Part shown: in pieces, positions 28,120 through 36,462 of the stretch
Position numbering within the stretch: the first letter of the stretch is position 1
Layout: the number at the start of each line of letters is the position of its first letter
Assembly: GCA_018141845.1 (NCBI GenBank)
Contig: CP073340.1
Coordinates: 1,823,001-1,887,000, forward strand
Length of the DNA: 64,000 nt
Reading direction: 5' to 3'
Source of the DNA: Lachnospiraceae bacterium oral taxon 096
Lineage (GTDB): Bacteria; Bacillota; Clostridia; Lachnospirales; Lachnospiraceae
Position numbers and translations under genes: made by a program
The notes under the pieces: model-generated
What the model was told of the DNA's origin: nothing
Database searches by the model: none
Seen by the model: only the letters and a program-made list of their open reading frames with translations

Positions 28120-28155
28120 CATTGTATCTATTTTATTTATACAAAAGGAGAAATT

Positions 28156-30078
28156 ATGATTTTAAGTGCCACGCATATTACAAAATCGTTTGGAAGTGAA
28201 ACGATTATTCGTGATGCTTCCTTACTTATCAATGAGCACGAAAAGGTTGCTATCGTCGGTCTAAATGGTGCTGGAAAAACTACACTCTTGCGAATTCTTT
28301 CCAGAGAAAATCAACCAGACGCTGGCAGTGTTATTTTATCAAAAGATGCTAAACTTGGCTACTTACACCAAATTAATGATATAGATTCTGACTATACGAT
28401 TCAAGAAGAACTCTACACTGTCATCGAACCCATCATTGCTATGGAAGAAAAGATTTCCAAAATGGAAGAACAAATGAAACATCTTCATGGCGAAGAGCTC
28501 GAAAAACTCTATGATGACTATAACCATCTCACTCACCAATATGAACTGGCTGATGGCTATGTTGCAAGAAGTAAAGTCTCTGGAATTTTAAAGGGTTTAG
28601 GCTTTTCGGAAAATGATTTTCAAAAAAAGATTCATTCCCTCTCTGGTGGACAAAAGACGAGAGTCTTTCTTGGAAAACTTTTATTGTCTGCACCAGATAT
28701 TATTCTTCTTGATGAGCCAACCAACCATCTTGACCTCTCAAGTATCGAGTGGCTGGAGGGATATCTTCTCAACTACAAGGGAGCCGTTGTCATCGTCTCC
28801 CATGACCGCTACTTTTTAGACAAAATTGTGGGCAAGGTCATCGATGTAGAAAATGGCGAGGTCAATACCTATCTTGGCAATTACACAGCTTTTGCACAAA
28901 AAAAAGCAATGCTAAGAGAAGCTGCACTCAAGGCCTATATGAACCAACAGCAAGAAATCAAACACCAAGAGGCAGTGATTGAAAAACTTCGCTCATTTAA
29001 CCGTGAAAAATCAATTAAGCGAGCTGAGAGCCGAGAAAAAATGCTCGATAAGATTACACACATCGACAAACCGATTGAACTAAAAAGTGATATGTCTCTC
29101 TTCTTTACACAATCCGAAGAAAGTGGAAATGATGTTCTCAAAGTTTCCAATCTCTCTAAGTCCTTTGGAAATCAGCAACTTTTTTCCAATCTTCATTTTG
29201 AAATAAAGCGCGGCGAACATGTCGCCATTATCGGGGACAATGGTGCTGGAAAAACAACCATTTTAAAAATGTTAAACCATATGATTTCCCCTGATACCGG
29301 AAGTATCACTTTTGGCTCTCGCATCCATCTCGCCTATTACGATCAGGAACATCAAGTCCTACATATGGAAAAAACGCTCTTTGATGAAGTGCAGGATTCC
29401 TATCCAAATCTAGATAATACTCGTGTGCGAAATGTTCTCGCTGCATTTTTATTTACTGGAGATGATGTGTACAAAAAGATAGCTGACCTCAGCGGTGGTG
29501 AGCGTGGTCGTGTCTCTTTGGTCAAGTTAATGCTCTCAAAGGCCAATGTTCTCCTTTTGGACGAGCCAACCAACCACCTTGACATTGTCAGCAAGGAAAT
29601 TCTTGAAAATGCCATTGCCAATTTCACTGGAACGGTCATTTATGTCTCCCACGACCGCTACTTTATCAATCGCACAGCCAATCGCATCTTAGATCTTCGC
29701 CACAAACAATTATTTAATTACATTGGAAATTACGATTACTATCTTGAAAAAAAGGAGATCACAGAAGCTGCTCATCGAGCTGATATTGACAATGTAAGTG
29801 AACCGACCACTTTCACTACAACAGAAAGCAAAAGTGATTGGAAGTCGAGTAAGGCTTTGCAAGCCGAACAGCGAAAGAGAAAAAATGCGATTGCACGCTG
29901 TGAAAAGGAAATTGAAAAACTTGAAGAATGGATCGCCAAAATTGACGAGCAATTTCTTGATCCTGAACTTCAAACAAATGCTATCGAGCTTGCTCGCCTT
30001 CAAAAAGAAAAGGAAGAGCACAGCCAAAAGCTAAATGATTTATACCTTGAATGGGAGGAACTTTCATCAAAAGAATAA
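28156..30078 (+). CDS. ABC-F family ATPase, YdiF/Uup-like (640 aa)
   Basis: ABC-F proteins bind the ribosome and rescue or protect translation; they have no membrane part. Two ATPase domains are visible: Walker A GLNGAGKTTLL (near 34-44) and GDNGAGKTTIL, signatures LSGGQKTRVFLG and LSGGERGRVSLV, and Walker B ILLDEPTNHLD twice. A charged linker (INREKSIKRAESREKMLDK region) joins them and a coiled coil ends the protein (RCEKEIEKLEEWIAKI). The ATG at 28156 has AAAGGAG upstream; a longer frame from 28096 overlaps the promoter. Whether it gives antibiotic resistance is not known. Confidence 0.93.
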   Translation: MILSATHITKSFGSETIIRDASLLINEHEKVAIVGLNGAGKTTLLRILSRENQPDAGSVILSKDAKLGYLHQINDIDSDYTIQEELYTVIEPIIAMEEKISKMEEQMKHLHGEELEKLYDDYNHLTHQYELADGYVARSKVSGILKGLGFSENDFQKKIHSLSGGQKTRVFLGKLLLSAPDIILLDEPTNHLDLSSIEWLEGYLLNYKGAVVIVSHDRYFLDKIVGKVIDVENGEVNTYLGNYTAFAQKKAMLREAALKAYMNQQQEIKHQEAVIEKLRSFNREKSIKRAESREKMLDKITHIDKPIELKSDMSLFFTQSEESGNDVLKVSNLSKSFGNQQLFSNLHFEIKRGEHVAIIGDNGAGKTTILKMLNHMISPDTGSITFGSRIHLAYYDQEHQVLHMEKTLFDEVQDSYPNLDNTRVRNVLAAFLFTGDDVYKKIADLSGGERGRVSLVKLMLSKANVLLLDEPTNHLDIVSKEILENAIANFTGTVIYVSHDRYFINRTANRILDLRHKQLFNYIGNYDYYLEKKEITEAAHRADIDNVSEPTTFTTTESKSDWKSSKALQAEQRKRKNAIARCEKEIEKLEEWIAKIDEQFLDPELQTNAIELARLQKEKEEHSQKLNDLYLEWEELSSKE

Positions 30079-30093
30079 CTTTCCCAAAATAAG

Positions 30094-30135
30094 AAAACCC
30101 CATGGAGCCGATTTTCTTGAATCCATGGGGTTTTT
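30094..30135. terminator. Bidirectional terminator between the ABC-F gene and glgP
   Basis: A 13-bp inverted repeat (AAAACCCCATGGA with TCCATGGGGTTTT) with A-run on the left and T-run on the right lies between convergent genes. It fits an intrinsic terminator in both directions. Confidence 0.9.
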
Positions 30136-30148
30136 ATACTATGCAAAA

Positions 30149-32614
30149 TTACTTTAATACAACTTTCTCAAGTTTCCAAATATCTCTTACATACTCCTCG
30201 ATTGTTCGATCAGAAGAGAACTTTCCAGCAGATGCGGTCTGCAAGAGGGCCATTCTTGCCCATTCGTCCTCATCTCTGTACGCTGCATCCACTCTTTCCT
30301 GTGCGTCTGCATAAGACCGGAAATCCTTTAAGATAAAGTAAGTATCTGCTCTATCTGAGCTGAGTGTATTGAGCAGAGAATTGTACAAATCTCTAAATAA
30401 CTCAGGATCAACTGGTGAATAGTAACCATTGATTAACTGCATTAGTACACGGCGGATATCCTGATCATTATTAAATATCTCCATTGGATCATATCCACCA
30501 TTCTTCTCGTAGTTAATGACCTCATCTGAGCTCATACCAAAGATAAATGCATTTTCTGCACCGACCTCATCGACAATCTCTACATTTGCACCGTCCATTG
30601 TTCCAAGTGTAGGGGCACCATTTAACATAAACTTCATGTTACCTGTTCCTGATGCTTCCTTACTTGCTGTAGAAATCTGCTCGCTGACATCAGCTGCAGC
30701 AAAGATAATCTCTGCATTAGATACACGATAGTCCTCGATAAAGACAACCTTAATCTTTCCATTGATGGTAGGATCATTGTTAATGACATCTGCCACAGAG
30801 TTAATTAACTTAATCGTCAACTTCGCACGGCGATATCCAGCTGCGGCCTTAGCACCAAAGATAAATGTTCTTGGCACAATATCAAGCACTGGATTGTCCT
30901 TTAACTTATTGTACAAATACATTACATGCAAGATGTTAAGCAGCTGACGCTTGTACTCATGTAATCTCTTTACCTGAATATCAAAGATGGAACGAGGATC
31001 AACATCAACGCCATTGTGCTCCTTGATATAATTCGCAAGGCGAACCTTGTTTTGGTACTTGATGTTCATAAATTCCTGTTGACTCTTCTTGTCATCAAGG
31101 AATACCTTTAGCTTTGCAATCTTTGAAAGATCGGTGATCCAATCGTCTCCAATCTTATTGGTAATCCAATTTGCAAGCAATGGGTTGGCATGGAGAAGGA
31201 ATCTTCTCTGTGTGATACCATTGGTCTTGTTATTGAACTTTTCTGGTGTCATTTCGTAGAAATCCTTTAACTCTTGCTTCTCCAGAATTTCTGTGTGCAA
31301 CTTCGCCACACCATTGACAGAAAAGCTTCCAGCAATAGCCATATAGGCCATTCTCACCTGACCATCATGAATAATCGCCATTCTATGTACCTTGTCATTA
31401 TCGCCAGGATACTTTGACTGAATTTCCAAGACAAATCTTCTATTAATCTCTTCCACGATTTGATAAATTCTTGGTAGCAATCTGGAAAAGAGCTCGATTG
31501 GCCACTTCTCAAGAGCTTCTGCCATAATCGTATGATTTGTGTACGCACAGCACTGTGTTGTAATGCTCCAAGCATCATCCCATGACAGTCCCTCTTCGTC
31601 AATCAAGATGCGCATAAGCTCTGGAACTGTAACAGTTGGATGTGTATCATTCATCTGGAATACTACCTTCTTTGGAAGGTCATGAATATCACTGTTCTTT
31701 TCCTTAAACTTTAAGACTGCTCTTTGAATACTTGCAGAAATAAAGAAATACTGTTGCTTTAAGCGCAACTCCTTACCCGCATAGTGATTATCATTTGGAT
31801 AGAGCACCTCACAAATATTCTTTGCAAGATTGTCCTGCTCAACAGCCTTTTGATAATCTCCCTTGTCAAATTGCTCAAGGCTGAAGTTAGATACAGAACG
31901 AGCATCCCAAATACGCAATGTGTTGACAATGCCATTTTCATAACCAACAATTGGCATATCATATGGAACAGCGAGCACAGAAGAATATCCATCCTGAACG
32001 AACTTATTCTTTCCATCCTTTACTTCTACACGAACATGACCACCAAACTTAACCTCAACCTGATACTCATCGCGACGAAGCTCAAATTGATATCCGTCTT
32101 TTAACCACTCATCTGGAACCTCAATCTGATATCCGTCCCTAATCTCTTGCTTGAACATACCATAGTGATAGCGAATACCACAGCCATACGCCGGATAGCC
32201 AAGTGTTGCTAAAGAATCAAGGAAACAAGCAGCAAGTCTTCCAAGTCCACCATTTCCAAGTGCTGGATCTCTCTCCTGATCCTCAATGAGATTTAAATCA
32301 AATCCCAACTCATCAAGAGCTTCCTTCACTTCCTTCACTGCTCCAAGATTAATAATATTATTTCCCAGAGCACGACCAATCAAAAACTCCATAGAAAGAT
32401 AATAAACGGTCTTTACATCCTTCTCTTCATAAGCTTTTTGTGTCTTCATCCAGTCATCAATAATGAGCTTTTGCATAGTCAAGCTCACCGCCTGATAGAC
32501 CTCCATTGGGTTGGCCTCTTCAATTGATCTTCTATAAAGAATCTTTACATTACTAATAATATCTTGTTTAATCTGATTCTTATCAAACTTTTTACTCCGA
32601 ATCAGTCCTGTCAT
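30149..32614 (-). CDS. glgP: Glycogen/maltodextrin phosphorylase (821 aa)
   Basis: The enzyme releases glucose-1-phosphate from alpha-1,4-glucans. It is a full-length GT35 enzyme with LEFLIGRALGNNIINLG, DPALGNGGLGRLAACFLDS, and the pyridoxal-phosphate lysine segment EASGTGNMKFMLNGAPTLG. The ATG at 32614 follows GGAGG by seven bases; two earlier ATGs overlap or crowd that site. It lies 24 bp after ileS, so it may be read from the ileS promoter. Other glycogen genes are not in view. Confidence 0.96.
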   Translation of the reverse strand: MTGLIRSKKFDKNQIKQDIISNVKILYRRSIEEANPMEVYQAVSLTMQKLIIDDWMKTQKAYEEKDVKTVYYLSMEFLIGRALGNNIINLGAVKEVKEALDELGFDLNLIEDQERDPALGNGGLGRLAACFLDSLATLGYPAYGCGIRYHYGMFKQEIRDGYQIEVPDEWLKDGYQFELRRDEYQVEVKFGGHVRVEVKDGKNKFVQDGYSSVLAVPYDMPIVGYENGIVNTLRIWDARSVSNFSLEQFDKGDYQKAVEQDNLAKNICEVLYPNDNHYAGKELRLKQQYFFISASIQRAVLKFKEKNSDIHDLPKKVVFQMNDTHPTVTVPELMRILIDEEGLSWDDAWSITTQCCAYTNHTIMAEALEKWPIELFSRLLPRIYQIVEEINRRFVLEIQSKYPGDNDKVHRMAIIHDGQVRMAYMAIAGSFSVNGVAKLHTEILEKQELKDFYEMTPEKFNNKTNGITQRRFLLHANPLLANWITNKIGDDWITDLSKIAKLKVFLDDKKSQQEFMNIKYQNKVRLANYIKEHNGVDVDPRSIFDIQVKRLHEYKRQLLNILHVMYLYNKLKDNPVLDIVPRTFIFGAKAAAGYRRAKLTIKLINSVADVINNDPTINGKIKVVFIEDYRVSNAEIIFAAADVSEQISTASKEASGTGNMKFMLNGAPTLGTMDGANVEIVDEVGAENAFIFGMSSDEVINYEKNGGYDPMEIFNNDQDIRRVLMQLINGYYSPVDPELFRDLYNSLLNTLSSDRADTYFILKDFRSYADAQERVDAAYRDEDEWARMALLQTASAGKFSSDRTIEEYVRDIWKLEKVVLK

Positions 32615-32638
32615 TAACATACCTCCACCTTGCATTTT

Positions 32639-35600
32639 TTAATTGTTTTTTACTACCTTCTCAACTCCAAGCAAAACACTCTCACCATTGAGGTTCCAAT
32701 GCTTGTTGTATCCACTGACACTGCCAAAGACAATATCATCAGCTAAAGTTTCCGACTTCACCTGATCGACATTTGCTTTGATAATCTCAGCCAATTTATC
32801 ATTATCACTCTGTGAAAGAATGATGTGATCAGTAACCTCAAATCCTGCTTCCTTGCGCATTGTCTGCACTTTTGAAATAACCTCGCGAACAAATCCCTCT
32901 TCAATCAGTTCTGGTGTAAGACGAATATCGAGTACAACCGTCACCTGATTGTCTTCCTGAGAAACAAAATTTTCACTCTTTGCTGTCTCGATCAACAAGT
33001 CATCCATTGTCAGTGAAATTTTCTCGCCATCAAAGTCAAATTCCAATGCCCCATCGCTCTTTAACTTTTTCATTGCTGCTGGACCATCCAGATGAGCCAA
33101 TGCCTCTTTAATCTTTCCAAGTTGCTTTCCATACTTTGGTCCTACTGTCTTTAATTGTGGCTTAAAGGTATAATTTACAAAGTCCTCAACATCATCTCTA
33201 AAGCTCACCTGCTTTACATTGAGCTCATCCTTGATAATGTCCGTATAGAATTTGTCTAACACATTGTCAGACTTCACATACATATCTGCAATTGGCTGAC
33301 GATTTTTAATGTTTGCTTCATTTCTCGCCGCACGACCAAGGACGACAATGTCCAACACCTCATCCATGTCTACTTCCAATTTCTTGTCAATCAACCGCTC
33401 ATTCACCTGTGGATAGTCGCAAAGATGAATACTTTCTGGTGCACTTTTATCCACATTTCGCACAAGATTTTGATAAATCTGCTCTGTCATAAATGGAATC
33501 ATTGGTGCAGCTAGCTTAGAAAGTGTCACCAATGCTGTATATAAGGTCATATAGGCAGAAACTTTATCTTGCTCCATTCCCTTAGCCCAGAATCGTTCTC
33601 TACATCTGCGAACATACCAATTGCTCATCTCATCAGTAAAGACTTGTAATGCTCTGGCTGCCTCAGTCACCTTATAGTTTGCCAAATCCTCATCAACTTC
33701 CTTAATTAAAGAATTAAGCTTTGACATCAGCCACTTATCCATCACAGTCAGCTGATCATACTCCAGCTTATGCTTTGTCGGATCAAACTGATCAATCTCT
33801 GCATAGAGCACATAGAAAGCATAGGTATTCCAAAGGGTACCCATAAACTTTCTCTGACCTTCCTGTACTGCCTTTCCATAGAAGCGGTTTGGAAGCCAAG
33901 GTGCGGAATTGATATAGAAATACCAACGAATCGCATCTGCACCATATTCCCTGAGTGCATCCATTGGGTCTACTGCATTTCCCTTTGACTTACTCATCTT
34001 CTGACCATTTTCATCCTGTACATGTCCAAGGACAATGACATTTTTATATGGTGCCTTATTAAAAATCAAGGTAGAAACTGCCAGTAGAGAATAGAACCAA
34101 CCTCTTGTTTGATCCACAGCCTCAGAAATAAAGTCTGCTGGGAATTGCTGTTCAAATACTTCCTTATTCTCAAATGGATAGTGATGCTGAGCAAATGGCA
34201 TAGATCCTGAATCAAACCAACAATCAATCACTTCAGGAACTCTCTTCATCTGTCCACCACACTCTGGACATTTGATGGTCACTGCATCAATAAATGGACG
34301 GTGCAACTCAATATGTTCTGGACAATTCTCTGACATCGACTTTAATTCCTCAATGCTTCCAATCGAATGCATAGCTCCACAGGAACATTGCCAAACATTG
34401 AGTGGGGTACCCCAGTAGCGGTTTCTTGAAATTGCCCAATCCTGTACATTTTCAAGCCAATCTCCAAATCTACCCTTTCCAATGCTTTCTGGAATCCAAT
34501 TGATGGTTTGATTATTGCGAATTAAATCATCTTTCACTTCCGTCATCTTGATATACCAAGACTCTCTTGCGTAATAAATTAGTGGTGTGTCACATCTCCA
34601 GCAATGTGGATAGCTATGCTCAAATGTCGGTGCAGCAAATAATTTTCCATTTTCCTTTAAATCTTTTAATACTAATGGATCTGCCTTCTTTACAAATACA
34701 CCTTCCCACTTGGTTTCCTTTGTCATCTCCCCCTTGCTGTTGACAAGTTGGATAAATGGCAGATCATATTTTCTTCCAATTCGAGAATCATCCTCACCAA
34801 AGGCCGGTGCAATATGTACAATACCTGTACCATCGGTCAAGGTGACATAGTCATCACAGGTCACAAACCAAGCCTTCTTCTTTGGATCAACAAAATCAAA
34901 CAAAGGCTCATATTCCTTATATTCAAGGCTCTTTCCATCAAAGCGATCTAAAATTTCAAAATCACTTTCCAATACCTTCTCTACTAAGGCCTCCGCCATA
35001 ATATAAGTTGTTCCCTCTTTCCTCACACGGACATAGGTTTCTACAGGATTCACACAGAGTGCCACATTGCTTGGCAATGTCCAAGGTGTTGTTGTCCAAG
35101 CAAGGAAGTAGGCATCTTCGCCCTTTACCTTAAACTTGACAATCGCCGATTTTTCCTTGACATCCTTATATCCTTGTGCAACCTCATGGCTAGAAAGAGG
35201 TGTTCCACATCTTGGACAATAAGGTACGACCTTAAAGCCCTTGTACAAAAGTCCCTTGTCCCAAATCTGCTTGAGGGCCCACCACTCAGACTCAATAAAA
35301 TTGTTCTCATAGGTGACATATGGATTTTCCATATCTGCCCAAAATCCAACGACACCTGAAAACTCTTCCCACATGCCCTTGTATTTCCAGACGCTCTCCT
35401 TGCACTCCTTGATAAATGGCTCAAGACCATATGCCTCGATCTGTTCCTTTCCATCAAGTCCAAGCTTTTTTTCTACTTCAAGCTCCACAGGAAGCCCATG
35501 CGTATCCCATCCCGCCTTTCTTGGAACTTTATAGCCTTTCATTGTTCGATATCGTGGAATCATATCCTTGATCACTCTGGTCAAAACATGACCAATATGT

Positions 35601-35761
35601 GGCTTTCCATTCGCTGTTGGCGGACCATCATAAAACATATATGTTGGGGAATCTTTTCGATCTTCAATACTCTTTTCAAAGATCTCTTCATCTTCCCAAA
35701 ATTTCTCTACTTCTTTTTCTCTTTCTACGAATTTCAAATCAGTAGGTACTTTGTTGTACAT
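32639..35761 (-). CDS. ileS: Isoleucyl-tRNA synthetase, type 2-like (1040 aa)
   Basis: IleRS charges tRNA-Ile. Class I motifs are present: GPPTANGKPHIGHVL near residue 45-60 and GQKMSKSKGNAVDPMDALRE. The editing domain lies between, and CxxC pairs occur (CPRCGTPLSS, CWRCDTPLIY, CPECGGQMKR). The length of about 1040 residues and the N-terminal sequence match the eukaryote-like type 2 IleRS of Clostridia rather than the about 930-residue type 1 with a C-terminal zinc finger. The ATG at 35761 follows AAAGGAAG. A leader hairpin precedes it. Confidence 0.96.
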   Translation of the reverse strand: MYNKVPTDLKFVEREKEVEKFWEDEEIFEKSIEDRKDSPTYMFYDGPPTANGKPHIGHVLTRVIKDMIPRYRTMKGYKVPRKAGWDTHGLPVELEVEKKLGLDGKEQIEAYGLEPFIKECKESVWKYKGMWEEFSGVVGFWADMENPYVTYENNFIESEWWALKQIWDKGLLYKGFKVVPYCPRCGTPLSSHEVAQGYKDVKEKSAIVKFKVKGEDAYFLAWTTTPWTLPSNVALCVNPVETYVRVRKEGTTYIMAEALVEKVLESDFEILDRFDGKSLEYKEYEPLFDFVDPKKKAWFVTCDDYVTLTDGTGIVHIAPAFGEDDSRIGRKYDLPFIQLVNSKGEMTKETKWEGVFVKKADPLVLKDLKENGKLFAAPTFEHSYPHCWRCDTPLIYYARESWYIKMTEVKDDLIRNNQTINWIPESIGKGRFGDWLENVQDWAISRNRYWGTPLNVWQCSCGAMHSIGSIEELKSMSENCPEHIELHRPFIDAVTIKCPECGGQMKRVPEVIDCWFDSGSMPFAQHHYPFENKEVFEQQFPADFISEAVDQTRGWFYSLLAVSTLIFNKAPYKNVIVLGHVQDENGQKMSKSKGNAVDPMDALREYGADAIRWYFYINSAPWLPNRFYGKAVQEGQRKFMGTLWNTYAFYVLYAEIDQFDPTKHKLEYDQLTVMDKWLMSKLNSLIKEVDEDLANYKVTEAARALQVFTDEMSNWYVRRCRERFWAKGMEQDKVSAYMTLYTALVTLSKLAAPMIPFMTEQIYQNLVRNVDKSAPESIHLCDYPQVNERLIDKKLEVDMDEVLDIVVLGRAARNEANIKNRQPIADMYVKSDNVLDKFYTDIIKDELNVKQVSFRDDVEDFVNYTFKPQLKTVGPKYGKQLGKIKEALAHLDGPAAMKKLKSDGALEFDFDGEKISLTMDDLLIETAKSENFVSQEDNQVTVVLDIRLTPELIEEGFVREVISKVQTMRKEAGFEVTDHIILSQSDNDKLAEIIKANVDQVKSETLADDIVFGSVSGYNKHWNLNGESVLLGVEKVVKNN

Positions 35762-35786
35762 ATTTAAACTTCCTTTCATAAAAATA

Positions 35787-35812
35787 GCCCCATCCTGTGA
35801 ACAGGACGAGGC
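35787..35812 (-). promoter_or_regulatory. Terminator-like hairpin in the ileS leader
   Basis: In minus-strand RNA GCCTCGTCCTG pairs with CAGGATGGGGC (11 bp with G-U pairs, four-base loop) and is followed by TATTTTT just before the ileS ribosome-binding site. The leader from the predicted start of transcription is only about 96 nt and has no T-box AGGGUGGNACCGCG element. It looks like an attenuator or a ribosome-site-masking hairpin of unknown trigger. Confidence 0.65.
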
Positions 35813-35863
35813 AAATGCGTCGATAAAATTACATTCTCTCCATCTCAGCCTTTTCTCTTCCCT

Positions 35864-35892
35864 ATTTAAACATAGTTTTTTATTGCTGTCAA
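35864..35892 (-). promoter_or_regulatory. Sigma-A promoter of ileS
   Basis: TTGACA (35887-35892) and TTAAAT (35864-35869) are 17 bp apart on the minus strand, immediately downstream of the small membrane-protein gene. Confidence 0.75.
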
Positions 35893-35908
35893 GGATTTGT
35901 CACAAGTT

Positions 35909-36358
35909 CTACTTCCTCGTCCCGACCATGGCAAGAAATATAAAAAGTGTTGACAAATACCAAAGATAAATCCTTGCATCCTTTAATTGATACTTTAATA
36001 TCATCACAGTCACCACCATGGTCAGAAAAAACAAAATAGCAAAAAAGTAAAAATGCCAATTTTCCTTCCTAAATCGCTTTCTTCCTCCAAGAAAACAAAA
36101 ATTCAAAAAACTAATGACTACAATAGCTAGACAATATTGAGAGATCTGAATGCTATAGTCAATATGAGAGAGTAGGTAAAAACAACCTCCACAACCCAAA
36201 GTTCCCATTCCCCACATCAAGATATCCATAAGAAATAACCCAATGCTCCCCATCTCTAGCGTCTTTGGTCGATTGCGTATTTGATAAGTAAAAATGATTG
36301 CCACAAATACAGGAATAACGACAATAAAGAATAAAAGAATAGAAACCAGACTCTGCAT
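35909..36358 (-). CDS. Unrecognised small membrane protein (149 aa)
   Basis: Not assigned to a family. The protein has four clear hydrophobic segments (residues about 5-25, 38-60, 72-92 and 103-145 as two helices) with short loops containing RNRPK and GGRKRFRKENW. A double cysteine-glycine motif (TLGCGGCFYLL) lies in the second helix. The ATG at 36358 follows AGGAGGGGG; it has its own strong promoter. It is a real gene by promoter, ribosome-binding site and membrane pattern, but no function can be offered. Confidence 0.7.
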   Translation of the reverse strand: MQSLVSILLFFIVVIPVFVAIIFTYQIRNRPKTLEMGSIGLFLMDILMWGMGTLGCGGCFYLLSHIDYSIQISQYCLAIVVISFLNFCFLGGRKRFRKENWHFYFFAILFFLTMVVTVMILKYQLKDARIYLWYLSTLFIFLAMVGTRK

Positions 36359-36392
36359 CTATGAACTACCCCCTCCTTATAACCTGTTTGTC

Positions 36393-36421
36393 ATTTTAAC
36401 ATTGCAAAAATTTCTTGTCAA
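36393..36421 (-). promoter_or_regulatory. Sigma-A promoter of the small membrane-protein gene
   Basis: TTGACA (36416-36421) and TAAAAT (36393-36398) are 17 bp apart on the minus strand, just after the subtilase terminator. Confidence 0.85.
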
Positions 36422-36429
36422 CAAAGCAA

Positions 36430-36458
36430 AAAGAGCGTGCAACCTAGGCACGCTCTTT
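36430..36458 (-). terminator. Intrinsic terminator after the subtilase gene
   Basis: A perfect 11-bp stem (AAAGAGCGTGC with GCACGCTCTTT, seven-base loop) follows the stop codon by four bases and is followed in minus-strand RNA by TTTTTGCTTTG. Confidence 0.92.
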
Positions 36459-36462
36459 CTTA

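Noticed and set aside
35762..35892. T-box riboswitch before ileS
   Set aside because: The leader is too short and lacks the AGGGUGGNACCGCG antiterminator sequence.
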